The notes below the pieces were generated by a model. It was not told where the DNA came from, did not search any database, and was given only the letters and a program-made list of their open reading frames with translations. From NCBI GenBank assembly GCA_033549245.1, contig JAWSUW010000030.1:1-25012 (forward strand): DNA of 25,012 nt, given 5' to 3'. The position numbers and the translations under genes are program-made. The first letter of the stretch is position 1. Each line of letters opens with the position of its first letter. This document shows positions 1-6,666 of the stretch, piece by piece. This stretch comes from Fusibacter_D sp033549245 (GTDB lineage Bacteria > Bacillota > Clostridia > Peptostreptococcales > Acidaminobacteraceae).

Positions 1-101
1 TTTTGAGCTGAATATTTATTCATACCATATCCTTTTTCGGAGCTTTCCCTGGTACCCAAACGGCGGTTCATGAAGTAGATAATCGATATTGGGAGGTACT
101 A

Positions 102-620
102 ATGGATCCAGAAAAAAAGAAAAACAAATACAGTCACAAATATGACATGGCTGAACTTAAGGAAATGACCATAGAAATGTTGAATCGAAGAGGGGTTGAA
201 CTGATAGAAATCGCTAAGATCGTTCAAATTCTTCAGCTTCCTTATTATCCTGATTTGACACTTGAACTTTGTATGGAGAATATACACGCCGTACTGAGCA
301 AAAGAGAAATCATACATGCAATCATGACCGGGATTGCCATTGATGAATTGACAGAGAAGAAACTTTTGCCTGAACCGCTTCAGAGTATAGTAGAAGCGGA
401 TGAGGGGTTATATGGCATCGATGAGATCCTACCTTTATCTATCGTCAATGTCTACGGTTCTATCGGACTGACGAACTTCGGATATCTGGATAAGGAGAAA
501 ATCGGAATCATCAAAGAACTGGATGAGAAAAAAGGTGGAGCATGCCACACATTCCTGGATGATCTCGTAGCAGCGGTTGCTGCCGCGGCAGCCAGCAGGC
601 TCGCACATTCAGCAAAATAA
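102..620 (+). CDS. pgpA: Phosphatidylglycerophosphatase A-like protein (YutG/LtrC type)
   Basis: 172 residues. The sequence matches the Firmicutes YutG/LtrC branch of the PgpA family, which removes the phosphate from phosphatidylglycerophosphate to make phosphatidylglycerol. Family hallmarks visible are MLNRRGVELIEIAKIV (about 26-41), LSKREIIHAIMTGI (65-78), the acidic EADEGLYGIDEILPLSIVNVY run (split around 98-118) and the C-terminal HTFLDDLVAAVAAAAASR segment (about 149-166). Unlike E. coli PgpA, no long membrane helices are seen, so it is probably soluble or peripheral, as in other members of this branch. The ATG follows GGGAGGT (91-97) at a normal distance. It is followed at once by a terminator, so it appears to end its transcript. 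Family assignment is strong; the enzymatic activity is inferred from the family. Confidence 0.88.
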   Translation: MDPEKKKNKYSHKYDMAELKEMTIEMLNRRGVELIEIAKIVQILQLPYYPDLTLELCMENIHAVLSKREIIHAIMTGIAIDELTEKKLLPEPLQSIVEADEGLYGIDEILPLSIVNVYGSIGLTNFGYLDKEKIGIIKELDEKKGGACHTFLDDLVAAVAAAAASRLAHSAK

Positions 621-636
621 TGGAAATCATTAAAAA

Positions 637-671
637 AACAACTTGAGTCATACCGATTCAAGTTGTTTTTT
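637..671 (+). terminator. Rho-independent terminator after the pgpA-like gene
   Basis: Perfect 10-bp stem AACAACTTGA (637-646) with TCAAGTTGTT (658-667), an 11-nt loop, and a T run directly after. An A run precedes the left arm. Confidence 0.85.
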
Positions 672-734
672 ATGTTACATTATTGTAAAATTCTAATAAG
701 CTAAAATTCGAATTTTCAAGTGAGGTGAGAGAAT

Positions 735-1889
735 GTGAAACATAAGTATATTGCAAAAAGGTATTGGAACGACAAATCTACTGCGATGGGAAGAGTCGAC
801 GAACTGGCTAAAAAATATGATAATGTCATCAACCTGAGCATCGGCGATCCCGATCAGACCACTGATCAGAGCATCATAAGTTTCGCATTCGCTGAAGCTC
901 TAAAGGGGCACACCAAGTATACCGACTTCAGGGGGGACCCGGAACTGCGCCACGAGATCATCAAATTCTATAAGGAAAGACATGGTGCAGGTGTTGATGA
1001 CAGCGAGATTATGGTGACCACAAGTGCGTGTCTTGGTATGTATTTGGCGCTGGAGACAATTTTGGATGATGGAGATGAAGTCATCATTCACGCACCCTAT
1101 TTCACACCATATTCACAACAGATTGAACTTGCAAGGGGAGTACCTGTTGTTGTCGATACAGTGGAAGAAGAGGGCTTTCAACTGTCAACTGAGCGCCTTG
1201 AAGCGGCACTAACAGAAAGAACCAAAGCAATCATCATCAATTCTCCAAACAATCCAACTGGTGCAGTTTTTACAGATGAGACTTTGAGGAAAATTGTGAA
1301 GATTGCAATAGATAGAGATTTGCTAATAATATCCGACGAAATATATGGAGTCTATACTTTTATCGGCGAATTTATCTCCTTGATTCATTATCCTGAGATT
1401 AGAGATCAGCTGATAATCATCAACAGTTTTTCCAAAGATTATACTATGACGGGGTGGCGTATCGGAAATTTGATTGCCCCTAAAGAAATCATACAAATGT
1501 GTCAACAAATCAATGAAAACGTTGTTTTCACGGCTCCATCCATTTCACAAAGAGCAGCGATTTATGCGCTTAGAAATAGGGAGCAGATTCAGGCACCTGC
1601 CATTGCACTTTATAAGGAACGTGTGATGTATGCCGCTGAGCGAATCAATAAGATTCCTTGGATGAGTGTGCCGAGCCCAAAAGGGACGTTTTATCTGTTG
1701 GTCAACATCAAAAAGACCGGACTGAGTTCGGAAGAGGCCAGTGAATTGATATTGGATCAAGCCAAGGTCCTGACAATCCCGGGAAATGCCTTCGGCGACT
1801 GTGCAGAAGGCTATGTAAGGATTGCCTGTACAGTTTCGATTGAAGAACTTAAAGAGGCTTTCGATCGAATTGAAAAAATTAAATTCTAA
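735..1889 (+). CDS. Class I/II PLP-dependent aminotransferase
   Basis: 384 residues, normal for fold-type I aminotransferases of the aspartate/aromatic group. It transfers an amino group between an amino acid and a 2-oxo acid in the cytoplasm using pyridoxal phosphate. Visible landmarks are GDPD (37-40), the YTDFRGDPELR substrate-domain segment (62-72), SPNNPTG (170-176), SDEIY (200-204), the PLP-lysine segment SFSKDYTMTGWRIG (231-244) with Schiff-base Lys234 and phosphate-binding Arg242, and carboxylate-binding Arg362 in GYVRIAC. The start is GTG: AGGTGAG lies just upstream, and the nearby ATG at 733 is followed at once by a stop. Amino acid specificity cannot be read from the sequence; PatA-like, aspartate and aromatic enzymes all share these motifs. 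The gene is flanked by terminators on both sides and stands alone. Confidence 0.92.
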   Translation: MKHKYIAKRYWNDKSTAMGRVDELAKKYDNVINLSIGDPDQTTDQSIISFAFAEALKGHTKYTDFRGDPELRHEIIKFYKERHGAGVDDSEIMVTTSACLGMYLALETILDDGDEVIIHAPYFTPYSQQIELARGVPVVVDTVEEEGFQLSTERLEAALTERTKAIIINSPNNPTGAVFTDETLRKIVKIAIDRDLLIISDEIYGVYTFIGEFISLIHYPEIRDQLIIINSFSKDYTMTGWRIGNLIAPKEIIQMCQQINENVVFTAPSISQRAAIYALRNREQIQAPAIALYKERVMYAAERINKIPWMSVPSPKGTFYLLVNIKKTGLSSEEASELILDQAKVLTIPGNAFGDCAEGYVRIACTVSIEELKEAFDRIEKIKF

Positions 1890-1895
1890 ATAAAA

Positions 1896-1920
1896 AAGTC
1901 TGCATTCGTGCAGGCTTTTT
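1896..1920 (+). terminator. Rho-independent terminator after the aminotransferase
   Basis: Stem AAGTCTGCA (1896-1904), TTCG tetraloop, TGCAGGCTT (1909-1917) with one G-U pair, then T's. Confidence 0.82.
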
Positions 1921-1952
1921 ATATTTGTAATATTGCAACTGTATTACAATCA

Positions 1953-2025
1953 TATTTCAATTATAAATATATTTATAATTTGAAATATAATATAAATTAA
2001 AATTGCAATAATTATTCGAATAATT
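1953..2025. promoter_or_regulatory. Two palindromes in the AT-rich region upstream of the surface-protein operon
   Basis: A long inverted repeat spans 1953-1987; its core, 1959-1980, is a perfect 22-bp palindrome centred between 1969 and 1970. A second perfect 16-bp palindrome, AATTATTCGAATAATT, lies at 2010-2025. Both sit in the spacer where the promoter of the DUF3494 gene should lie. They could be operators or simply AT-rich symmetry. No clear -35/-10 pair stands out. Confidence 0.4.
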
Positions 2026-2119
2026 GTTTATATTTCGGGGTAAAGGGTATTTACTTACTGTAACGTGCAGTGAGTATTCTAAAAAAGGGAAAACTAATAA
2101 GGAAGAAGGTATTACTTTT

Positions 2120-3673
2120 ATGAAGAAATCAAATAGATTTTTGTCATTAACAATGGTTTTGTTATTGATGATTACCATGATTGGACCAACTGTCAGCATG
2201 GCGGCAGAAACAACTCTTGATTTTGGAACAGCAGAGAGTTTTGCGATCCTGGCCGGATCCACAATCACCAATACAGGAACCACTACCATCACAGGAGACG
2301 TTGGTCTTCACCCAGGTACCATATTTAGCGGACAGGATACAGCGACCGTTATTGGAGAAATTCATATCGCGGATGCCGTGGCATTACAAGCCAAAAACGA
2401 CCTTACATCTGCTTTTAATGATGCCGCGGGTAGAACGATCAACACTACAGAAGCTGAACTTGGCGGAAGGACTTTAGCACCAGGTGTCTACAGCAGCGCA
2501 ACATCATTCCAAATCACTGGCACACTTACACTTGATGGACAAAATAATGCTGATTCAGTATTTATATTCCAAACTGGATCTACACTCACAACGGCTTCAG
2601 CAAGTAAGATCGAGCTGATCAACGGTGCCAACTACAACAATATATTTTGGCAAGTAGGAAGTTCCGCAACACTCGGAACAAATTCTGAATTTGAAGGCAC
2701 TATACTTGCAGCGCAGTCCATTACAGCAACCACAGGAGCAGATATCAGAGGAAAATTGTTTGCTATGAGTGGCGCAGTCACACTGGACAATAACACTATC
2801 ATCAATGCAATGACAACATCAATCACTGTAAAGAAAATTGTTACAGGTGATACTGCTGGAATCGCATTACCAGTATTCACAATTTCAGTTACAGGTCCTG
2901 ACAACTTCTCTGAGTCAAAAGCATTCGTTCACGACGAGTCTTTTACTTGGGATGAATTGGTTCCTGGAACATATACCGTCACAGAAAGTAGAACTACACT
3001 AAATGATGACTGGACCGTAAGTGGTGAAGGCGCAATAGAAGTGCTGGCCGATCAAGTCAACTTGGCTACAATCACCAATGCTTACGCAGTAGAACCAACA
3101 CCAACAGAACCAACACCAACAGAGCCAACACCAGTAACACCAACACCGGTTTCAACACTCAAGGGATCATTAACAGTTGGAAAACTTGTAACCGGTAATA
3201 TTACAGGTATGACATTACCGAAATTTAATATCACAGTGACTGGACCAGAAGGTTTCGATGTAACCAGAACTATCGCTAATAACACAACATATACTTGGGT
3301 CAATTTAGAACCAGGAGATTACACAGTCACAGAAAGTAGAACAACCCTAGACACTGACTGGACAGTTAGCGGTGAAGGCACAATTACAGTGGTTTCCGAA
3401 CAAACAGCAGTTGCAACAATCACTAATCTATATGAAGGAACTGTAACTGCACCTGTAACACCAATCGCTCCACCAGTGCCGACAGAACCAACTACACCAG
3501 TGCCGACTGAACCGACTCCAGTTCCGACACCAGAACCGACACCAGTACCATCTATACCACAAACTGGTCAAAGCACAGATTATGGTATGGCTATGGTTTT
3601 GGGAATCACAGCACTATTGTTAGCTGGAGCAGGTGTCATATCTGCAAGCAGAAGGAAGCGGTTTAATGCATAA
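2120..3673 (+). CDS. Cell-wall-anchored DUF3494 (ice-binding-like) protein with sorting signal
   Basis: 517 residues, exported and probably covalently anchored to the wall. A signal peptide occupies residues 1-28 (hydrophobic core, then SMAAE). Residues about 33-230 form a DUF3494 ice-binding-like beta-solenoid: LDFGTAESFAILAGSTITN, then TGDVGLHPG, LAPGVYSS, FIFQTGSTL, NIFWQVGSSATLG, and FEGTILA. Two homologous beta domains follow (about 232-322 and 348-438), each starting with V(K/G)K(I/L)VTG and containing YTVTESRTTL and DWTVSGEG; they resemble DUF5979/SpaA-type stalk domains. Pro/Thr/Glu-rich linkers follow each of them. The C-terminus is IPQTG (479-483), a hydrophobic helix and RRKR, a sortase signal with Ile in place of the usual Leu. 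The start is the ATG after GGAAGAAGGT; an in-frame upstream ATG at 2024 lacks a signal peptide. The gene overlaps the sortase gene by 8 nt. In anaerobes this family may serve adhesion; ice binding is not shown here. Confidence 0.88.
   Translation: MKKSNRFLSLTMVLLLMITMIGPTVSMAAETTLDFGTAESFAILAGSTITNTGTTTITGDVGLHPGTIFSGQDTATVIGEIHIADAVALQAKNDLTSAFNDAAGRTINTTEAELGGRTLAPGVYSSATSFQITGTLTLDGQNNADSVFIFQTGSTLTTASASKIELINGANYNNIFWQVGSSATLGTNSEFEGTILAAQSITATTGADIRGKLFAMSGAVTLDNNTIINAMTTSITVKKIVTGDTAGIALPVFTISVTGPDNFSESKAFVHDESFTWDELVPGTYTVTESRTTLNDDWTVSGEGAIEVLADQVNLATITNAYAVEPTPTEPTPTEPTPVTPTPVSTLKGSLTVGKLVTGNITGMTLPKFNITVTGPEGFDVTRTIANNTTYTWVNLEPGDYTVTESRTTLDTDWTVSGEGTITVVSEQTAVATITNLYEGTVTAPVTPIAPPVPTEPTTPVPTEPTPVPTPEPTPVPSIPQTGQSTDYGMAMVLGITALLLAGAGVISASRRKRFNA
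3092..3136 (+). repeat. Tandem 15-nt repeat encoding the EPTPT linker
   Basis: Three 15-nt units at 3092, 3107 and 3122 encode EPTPT, EPTPT and EPTPV between the two beta domains of the surface protein. Such repeats can vary in copy number between strains. Confidence 0.75.
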
Positions 3674-4349
3674 ATTTCTATCCTTTTTTTCACAATTTCA
3701 TAGAGTAGCTTTTCTGGTCAGTGGAATTCTTTTGGTCATTGCTGCAAGTAGCGCTTATCAGGCTTATACCGAAGGCGATACCGCCCAAATAAATGCCGAG
3801 GAGACGCTCGGTGTATTTGAGCAGCTTGTTCTGAAAACAGACGAAACTGAGCCAAGAAGTATTACCGAACCTTTGATCACCATTGAGAAAATCGAAGGTG
3901 ATCAAGAGGTTGATGTCGAAGTTGAGGATGATCCAAATGCTGAAGTAAAAAAACCGACATACAGCCCCATAGCAAAAATTCAAATAGATAAAATAGGCCT
4001 CAGTGTATCGGTCCTATCAGAATGGAGTTATGAACTGCTGGATATTTCAGTCAACAAATTCAGTGGTCCAGAACCCAATGAGCCAGGAAACTTTATTGTC
4101 ATCGGTCACAATTACATCAATAAAGCCCATTTCGGCAGTTTGAAAAAAGTGGAAATCGGTGACTTGATCAAACTTACAGACTTGTCGGGTAGAACATTAA
4201 CCTATGAAGTGTTTGAGGTATTGATCATAAAACCAAATGAAGTTGAAAAACTGGAATCAGACAATCCTATAGCATTGACTTTGGTCACTTGTGATACCAA
4301 CAATGAGTATCGACTGGTCGTCAAAAGCAAGGCATCGGAATCACAATAA
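3666..4349 (+). CDS. Sortase family transpeptidase
   Basis: 227 residues. It cleaves a sorting signal between Thr and Gly and joins the protein to cell-wall peptidoglycan on the outer face of the membrane. One N-terminal membrane helix (about 13-34) is followed by an acidic linker (about 40-95) and the sortase beta-barrel. The catalytic triad is visible: His148 in VIGHNY, Cys209 in TLVTC, Arg216 in NEYRLVV. The sequence looks most like class D-type enzymes, but the class is not certain. The ATG at 3666 lies inside the end of the DUF3494 gene with AAGGAAG 7 nt upstream, so the two genes are translationally coupled and the upstream IPQTG protein is the obvious substrate. An in-frame ATG at 3633 lies deeper in the upstream gene and is less likely. 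No terminator was found after the gene. Confidence 0.9.
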   Translation: MHKFLSFFSQFHRVAFLVSGILLVIAASSAYQAYTEGDTAQINAEETLGVFEQLVLKTDETEPRSITEPLITIEKIEGDQEVDVEVEDDPNAEVKKPTYSPIAKIQIDKIGLSVSVLSEWSYELLDISVNKFSGPEPNEPGNFIVIGHNYINKAHFGSLKKVEIGDLIKLTDLSGRTLTYEVFEVLIIKPNEVEKLESDNPIALTLVTCDTNNEYRLVVKSKASESQ

Positions 4350-4355
4350 TATTAG

Positions 4356-4385
4356 TTGGTTAACTCTAGTAATCTATGATAGAAT
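4356..4385 (+). promoter_or_regulatory. Possible promoter for the antitoxin-like gene
   Basis: TTGGTT (4356-4361), an 18-nt spacer and TAGAAT (4380-4385). A moderate match, in the only spacer between the sortase and the Phd-like gene. Confidence 0.35.
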
Positions 4386-4422
4386 GCAAAGAACAAATAC
4401 CGTAACGAGAGGTGATGCTTAA

Positions 4423-4674
4423 ATGATAATTTCAACAAAAACAATAGTTTCAAATTCTGAAATGATCAAGAATTATAAATCGTGTAGAGATAGAGCAGGG
4501 GACTATGGTAAATTATTCATTTTAAAGAATAACCAACCTGACGCGGTTCTACTACCTATTGATGAGTATGAAAGATTTTCGGAGGTTATCGAATATTTTG
4601 ATAGTCTGAATGAAGAAGAAGCTGCGATATTCGTTGAATCTTTACCTAAAAGGCGTAAGTGGAGGAATGAATAA
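4423..4674 (+). CDS. Phd/YefM family antitoxin-like protein
   Basis: 83 residues. The N-terminal half (MIISTKTIVSNSEMIKNY, then GKLFILKNNQPDAVLLPIDEYERF, in two runs of residues 1-18 and 29-52) has the Phd/YefM DNA-binding fold pattern, with the strand-turn-strand ending in the typical 'PDAVLLPIDEYER' phrase. The C-terminal tail (53-83) is short, acidic and then basic, where a toxin-binding helix would be. GAGAGGTGA precedes the ATG. In the family these proteins neutralise RelE- or Doc-type toxins and repress their own operon. No such toxin lies downstream; instead a 53-residue membrane protein starts in the stop codon. It is either a solitary Phd-type regulator or half of an unusual pair. 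Confidence 0.75.
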   Translation: MIISTKTIVSNSEMIKNYKSCRDRAGDYGKLFILKNNQPDAVLLPIDEYERFSEVIEYFDSLNEEEAAIFVESLPKRRKWRNE

Positions 4675-4835
4675 TGAAGATGAAAATGAACAAGAACCTC
4701 GGTATGATGCTGCTGGCCATCTGGTTGATCACTACTGGATTGCTTCAAGTCGTTGACATACCGATCCCATCTATTGATATAATACTGGCAATACTTGCAA
4801 TTGCTGCCGGCGTTTTGATCATTACCAAACACTGA
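4674..4835 (+). CDS. Small hydrophobic membrane protein (53 aa)
   Basis: A 53-codon frame whose ATG shares its A with the last base of the upstream stop (TAATG), with GGAGG (4661-4665) 8 nt upstream, so translation is coupled to the Phd-like gene. After a basic start (MKMKMNKN) there are two likely membrane helices: residues about 9-27 (LGMMLLAIWLITTGLLQVV) and 33-50 (SIDIILAILAIAAGVLII), joined by DIPIP and ending in TKH. The pattern resembles widespread small 'LiaI/LiaF-like' hydrophobic proteins of unknown role. It is followed by a strong terminator, so the pair forms a complete two-gene unit. Coding status is well supported by the start context; function is unknown. Confidence 0.7.
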   Translation: MKMKMNKNLGMMLLAIWLITTGLLQVVDIPIPSIDIILAILAIAAGVLIITKH

Positions 4836-4859
4836 TTTTTTAACAAATATACTATAAGT

Positions 4860-4893
4860 TAGGTGATTGATCCCAATCACCTACATTTTTTTT
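4860..4893 (+). terminator. Rho-independent terminator after the Phd-like/membrane gene pair
   Basis: Perfect 10-bp stem TAGGTGATTG (4860-4869), ATCC loop, CAATCACCTA (4874-4883), then an eight-T run. Confidence 0.9.
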
Positions 4894-4913
4894 GACATAA
4901 ATGGAGAATGATC

Positions 4914-5786
4914 ATGATGAAACGCTATAAGAAAATATATGTGGAGATTACCAACGTTTGTAATCTGAAGTGCGACTTTTGTCCACTGACCAAGAGACCA
5001 CTTGAGTTCATGAAAGAAGAGTCATTTGAGTACATCATATCTAACATCAAACATTTGACCGACCAAATCTACTTCCATGTCATGGGTGAACCCTTGCTGC
5101 ACCCTAAGCTTACAGAGCTTCTCAAAATCTGTGATCGCCACGGGCTGAAAGTCAACATCACCACAAACGCTGTCCTGATCCATGAAGCTGAAGACATCCT
5201 ACTGACTTCACCCGCAGTCAAGCAAGTCAACTTTTCACTCGGCAGTTTCGAAGCCAACAGTGAAACCCTTACGCTTGAAAGCTATATTGGAAACATCACA
5301 TCATTCATCTTAAAAGCCCAGGCCACAACAAACATCGTCAGTTCCCTTAGACTTTGGAATCTGGATAGTGACTTCACAAAAGGGGCCAATTCGTGGAATG
5401 ACAAAATCATGGCACTCCTCGAAGATCAACTCAGCCTTGGTTTCAGCATCAAAGAAAACTGCATGACCTACAGGGCTGGCAAACTCAGCAACAACGTCTA
5501 CGTCAACATCGCTCAAAAATTCGAATGGCCGGATATCGATCAGACTTTCACAACAGATAGAGTATTTTGCTATGGTCTAAGGGATAAAATCGCCATACTG
5601 GTAGACGGAACAGTAGTCCCATGCTGCCATGACAGTGACGGCAACATTGCCCTTGGCAACATATTTGAGACCCCCATAGACGCCATCATTGATTCTCCGC
5701 GTGCCAAAGCCATGTACAAAGGCTTTACCGATCGCAAAGTGGAGGAAGAGTTGTGCAGGAAATGTGGCTTTGCTCGGAAGTTCTAA
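4914..5786 (+). CDS. Radical SAM protein with SPASM-type C-terminus
   Basis: 290 residues. Radical SAM enzymes use a [4Fe-4S] cluster and S-adenosylmethionine to start radical chemistry. The cluster motif is CNLKCDFC (Cys16, Cys20, Cys23); the family's GEP appears in FHVMGEPLLHP, and ITTNA marks the SAM-binding strand. The C-terminus has Cys219, Cys237, Cys238 and the pair Cys281/Cys284 (CRKC), arranged as in SPASM auxiliary-cluster domains, with the typical DGTVVPCC and GNI phrases. Three Met codons lie at 4908, 4914 and 4917; GGAG at 4903-4906 fits 4914 or 4917, while 4908 is too close. No obvious precursor peptide lies next to it, so the substrate is unknown; peptide maturation is only one option. 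It sits between two terminators. Confidence 0.85.
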   Translation: MMKRYKKIYVEITNVCNLKCDFCPLTKRPLEFMKEESFEYIISNIKHLTDQIYFHVMGEPLLHPKLTELLKICDRHGLKVNITTNAVLIHEAEDILLTSPAVKQVNFSLGSFEANSETLTLESYIGNITSFILKAQATTNIVSSLRLWNLDSDFTKGANSWNDKIMALLEDQLSLGFSIKENCMTYRAGKLSNNVYVNIAQKFEWPDIDQTFTTDRVFCYGLRDKIAILVDGTVVPCCHDSDGNIALGNIFETPIDAIIDSPRAKAMYKGFTDRKVEEELCRKCGFARKF

Positions 5787-5802
5787 ATTTGTATAAAATA
5801 AC

Positions 5803-5842
5803 GACCATATTGGTTCAATAAACCGATGTGGTCATTTTTTTT
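5803..5842 (+). terminator. Rho-independent terminator after the radical SAM gene
   Basis: 13-bp stem, left arm GACCATATTGGTT (5803-5815), right arm AACCGATGTGGTC (5821-5833) with two G-U pairs, then an eight-T run. Confidence 0.85.
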
Positions 5843-5904
5843 GCAAAGTTTACTTGACAATTTATGCAAAGCTTGCTATGCTAATTATGCAAAGTAAACT
5901 ATGC
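5843..5904. promoter_or_regulatory. Three phased 16-bp operator-like palindromes
   Basis: GCAAAGTTTACTTGAC (5843-5858), GCAAAGCTTGCTATGC (5866-5881) and GCAAAGTAAACTATGC (5889-5904) start exactly 23 bp apart. Sites 2 and 3 are near-perfect palindromes with consensus GCAWAGY-WW-RCTWTGC; site 1 is degenerate in its right half. Site 1 covers part of the -35 and site 2 most of the -10, so binding would block transcription. The adjacent Xre protein is the natural candidate for autoregulation. Confidence 0.65.
5854..5882 (+). promoter_or_regulatory. Promoter of the Xre/membrane-protein operon
   Basis: Consensus -35 TTGACA (5854-5859), a 17-nt spacer and TATGCT (5877-5882). The start codon of the Xre gene is 44 nt past the -10. 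Confidence 0.8.
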
Positions 5905-5925
5905 GAAATCAAAGCAGGTGATCAA

Positions 5926-6129
5926 ATGAAAACAAGAATCAGAGAACTGAGAAAAGAACGAAAAATGTCACAAGAAGATTTAGCACTTGAGGTAGGCGCA
6001 ACGCGGCAAACCATCACTTCAATCGAAGTTGGTAAATACACCGCATCCCTTACACTTGCCTACAAAATAGCACATTATTTCGGACTGACGATTGAAGAAG
6101 TTTTTGACTTTACGGATTTGGAAGATTGA
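5926..6129 (+). CDS. Xre family transcriptional regulator (67 aa)
   Basis: 67 residues, almost entirely one helix-turn-helix domain: MKTRIRELRKERKMSQEDLA, then VGATRQTITSIEVGKYTASL, then AYKIAHYFGLTIEEVF. This is the compact Cro/C1 subtype common beside small membrane proteins in Firmicutes. The ATG at 5926 follows CAGGTGAT; an in-frame ATG at 5854 overlaps the -35 box and cannot be the start. It probably represses its own promoter through the three palindromes upstream. The membrane protein gene begins within a few bases of its stop codon, so the two are co-transcribed and likely coupled. Confidence 0.88.
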   Translation: MKTRIRELRKERKMSQEDLALEVGATRQTITSIEVGKYTASLTLAYKIAHYFGLTIEEVFDFTDLED

Positions 6130-6144
6130 ATGGGGGACAACACA

Positions 6145-6594
6145 ATGGAAAAGTTCAAGCAAAGCATCAAAAGAAGAATAATGTTATTATCTATTCTGGT
6201 CATCATCTGCCTGGCACTAGGTATTCAGAATTTCGTGATGACAGGCACCACAGAAAACGGCAGCATGTCCGATGGCATCGTATCCGGATTCCAGTTTGGA
6301 CTCATCTTTGGAATTGGCATTAGAGCCATGATCGAAATCATCATGCTCACAAAAGCCATGAAAGATGACAAAAAAATCAAGCTGCTTTACAACAAAGAAA
6401 ACGATGAGCGAATGAAAGTCATCCGAAGCAAAGCAGGAATGCCAATGGTGATGATCACCTCAGTGATGATGCTCACAGCAGCAATCGTAGCTGGCTACTT
6501 CAATATCGTTGTCTTTTACACCCTAGTGATTGCGGCAATGGTCCAACTCACAATAGGAGCCACCATTAAACTGTACTTGATGAAAACCATGTAA
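6145..6594 (+). CDS. Four-helix membrane protein paired with Xre regulator
   Basis: 149 residues with four likely membrane helices at roughly 12-33, 44-67, 98-118 and 120-146. A polar loop between helices 2 and 3 contains KENDERMKVIRSKAG, a phrase seen in many uncharacterised membrane proteins encoded beside small Xre regulators (a DUF2178-like arrangement). ATG 6145 follows GGGGGA at 7 nt; this purine run resembles other ribosome sites in the window. An alternative in-frame ATG at 6130 directly abuts the Xre stop codon and has GGAAG 5 nt upstream, so either could be used. Function is unknown; the pairing suggests the regulator controls, and may sense through, this membrane protein. Confidence 0.78.
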   Translation: MEKFKQSIKRRIMLLSILVIICLALGIQNFVMTGTTENGSMSDGIVSGFQFGLIFGIGIRAMIEIIMLTKAMKDDKKIKLLYNKENDERMKVIRSKAGMPMVMITSVMMLTAAIVAGYFNIVVFYTLVIAAMVQLTIGATIKLYLMKTM

Positions 6595-6619
6595 GATGAG
6601 TTACATAATGAATTAAGAG

Positions 6620-6666
6620 ATAGCTCTATCGGTGAAAGATACCGATAGGGCTATTTATTTGTTTTT
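6620..6666 (+). terminator. Rho-independent terminator after the Xre operon
   Basis: 14-bp stem ATAGCTCTATCGGT (6620-6633) and ACCGATAGGGCTAT (6641-6654) with one G-U pair, then a T-rich tail. Its right half lies inside a repeat shared with 17912-17979. Confidence 0.8.

Noticed and set aside
1..101. Possible 3' end of an upstream gene (an open frame from base 2 stops at 73)
   Set aside because: Only 23 codons, no recognisable sequence, and the other frames stop early; no gene can be supported.
2024..2119. Earlier in-frame ATG for the DUF3494 gene
   Set aside because: It adds 32 polar residues before a clear signal peptide and lacks a ribosome site; the ATG at 2120 has both.
3092..3550. CRISPR-like or minisatellite locus
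   Set aside because: The repeats are in frame and encode Pro-rich linkers; there are no spacers.
5854..5925. Earlier in-frame ATG for the Xre gene
   Set aside because: It lies on the -35 box and operator sites; the start at 5926 has a good ribosome site.
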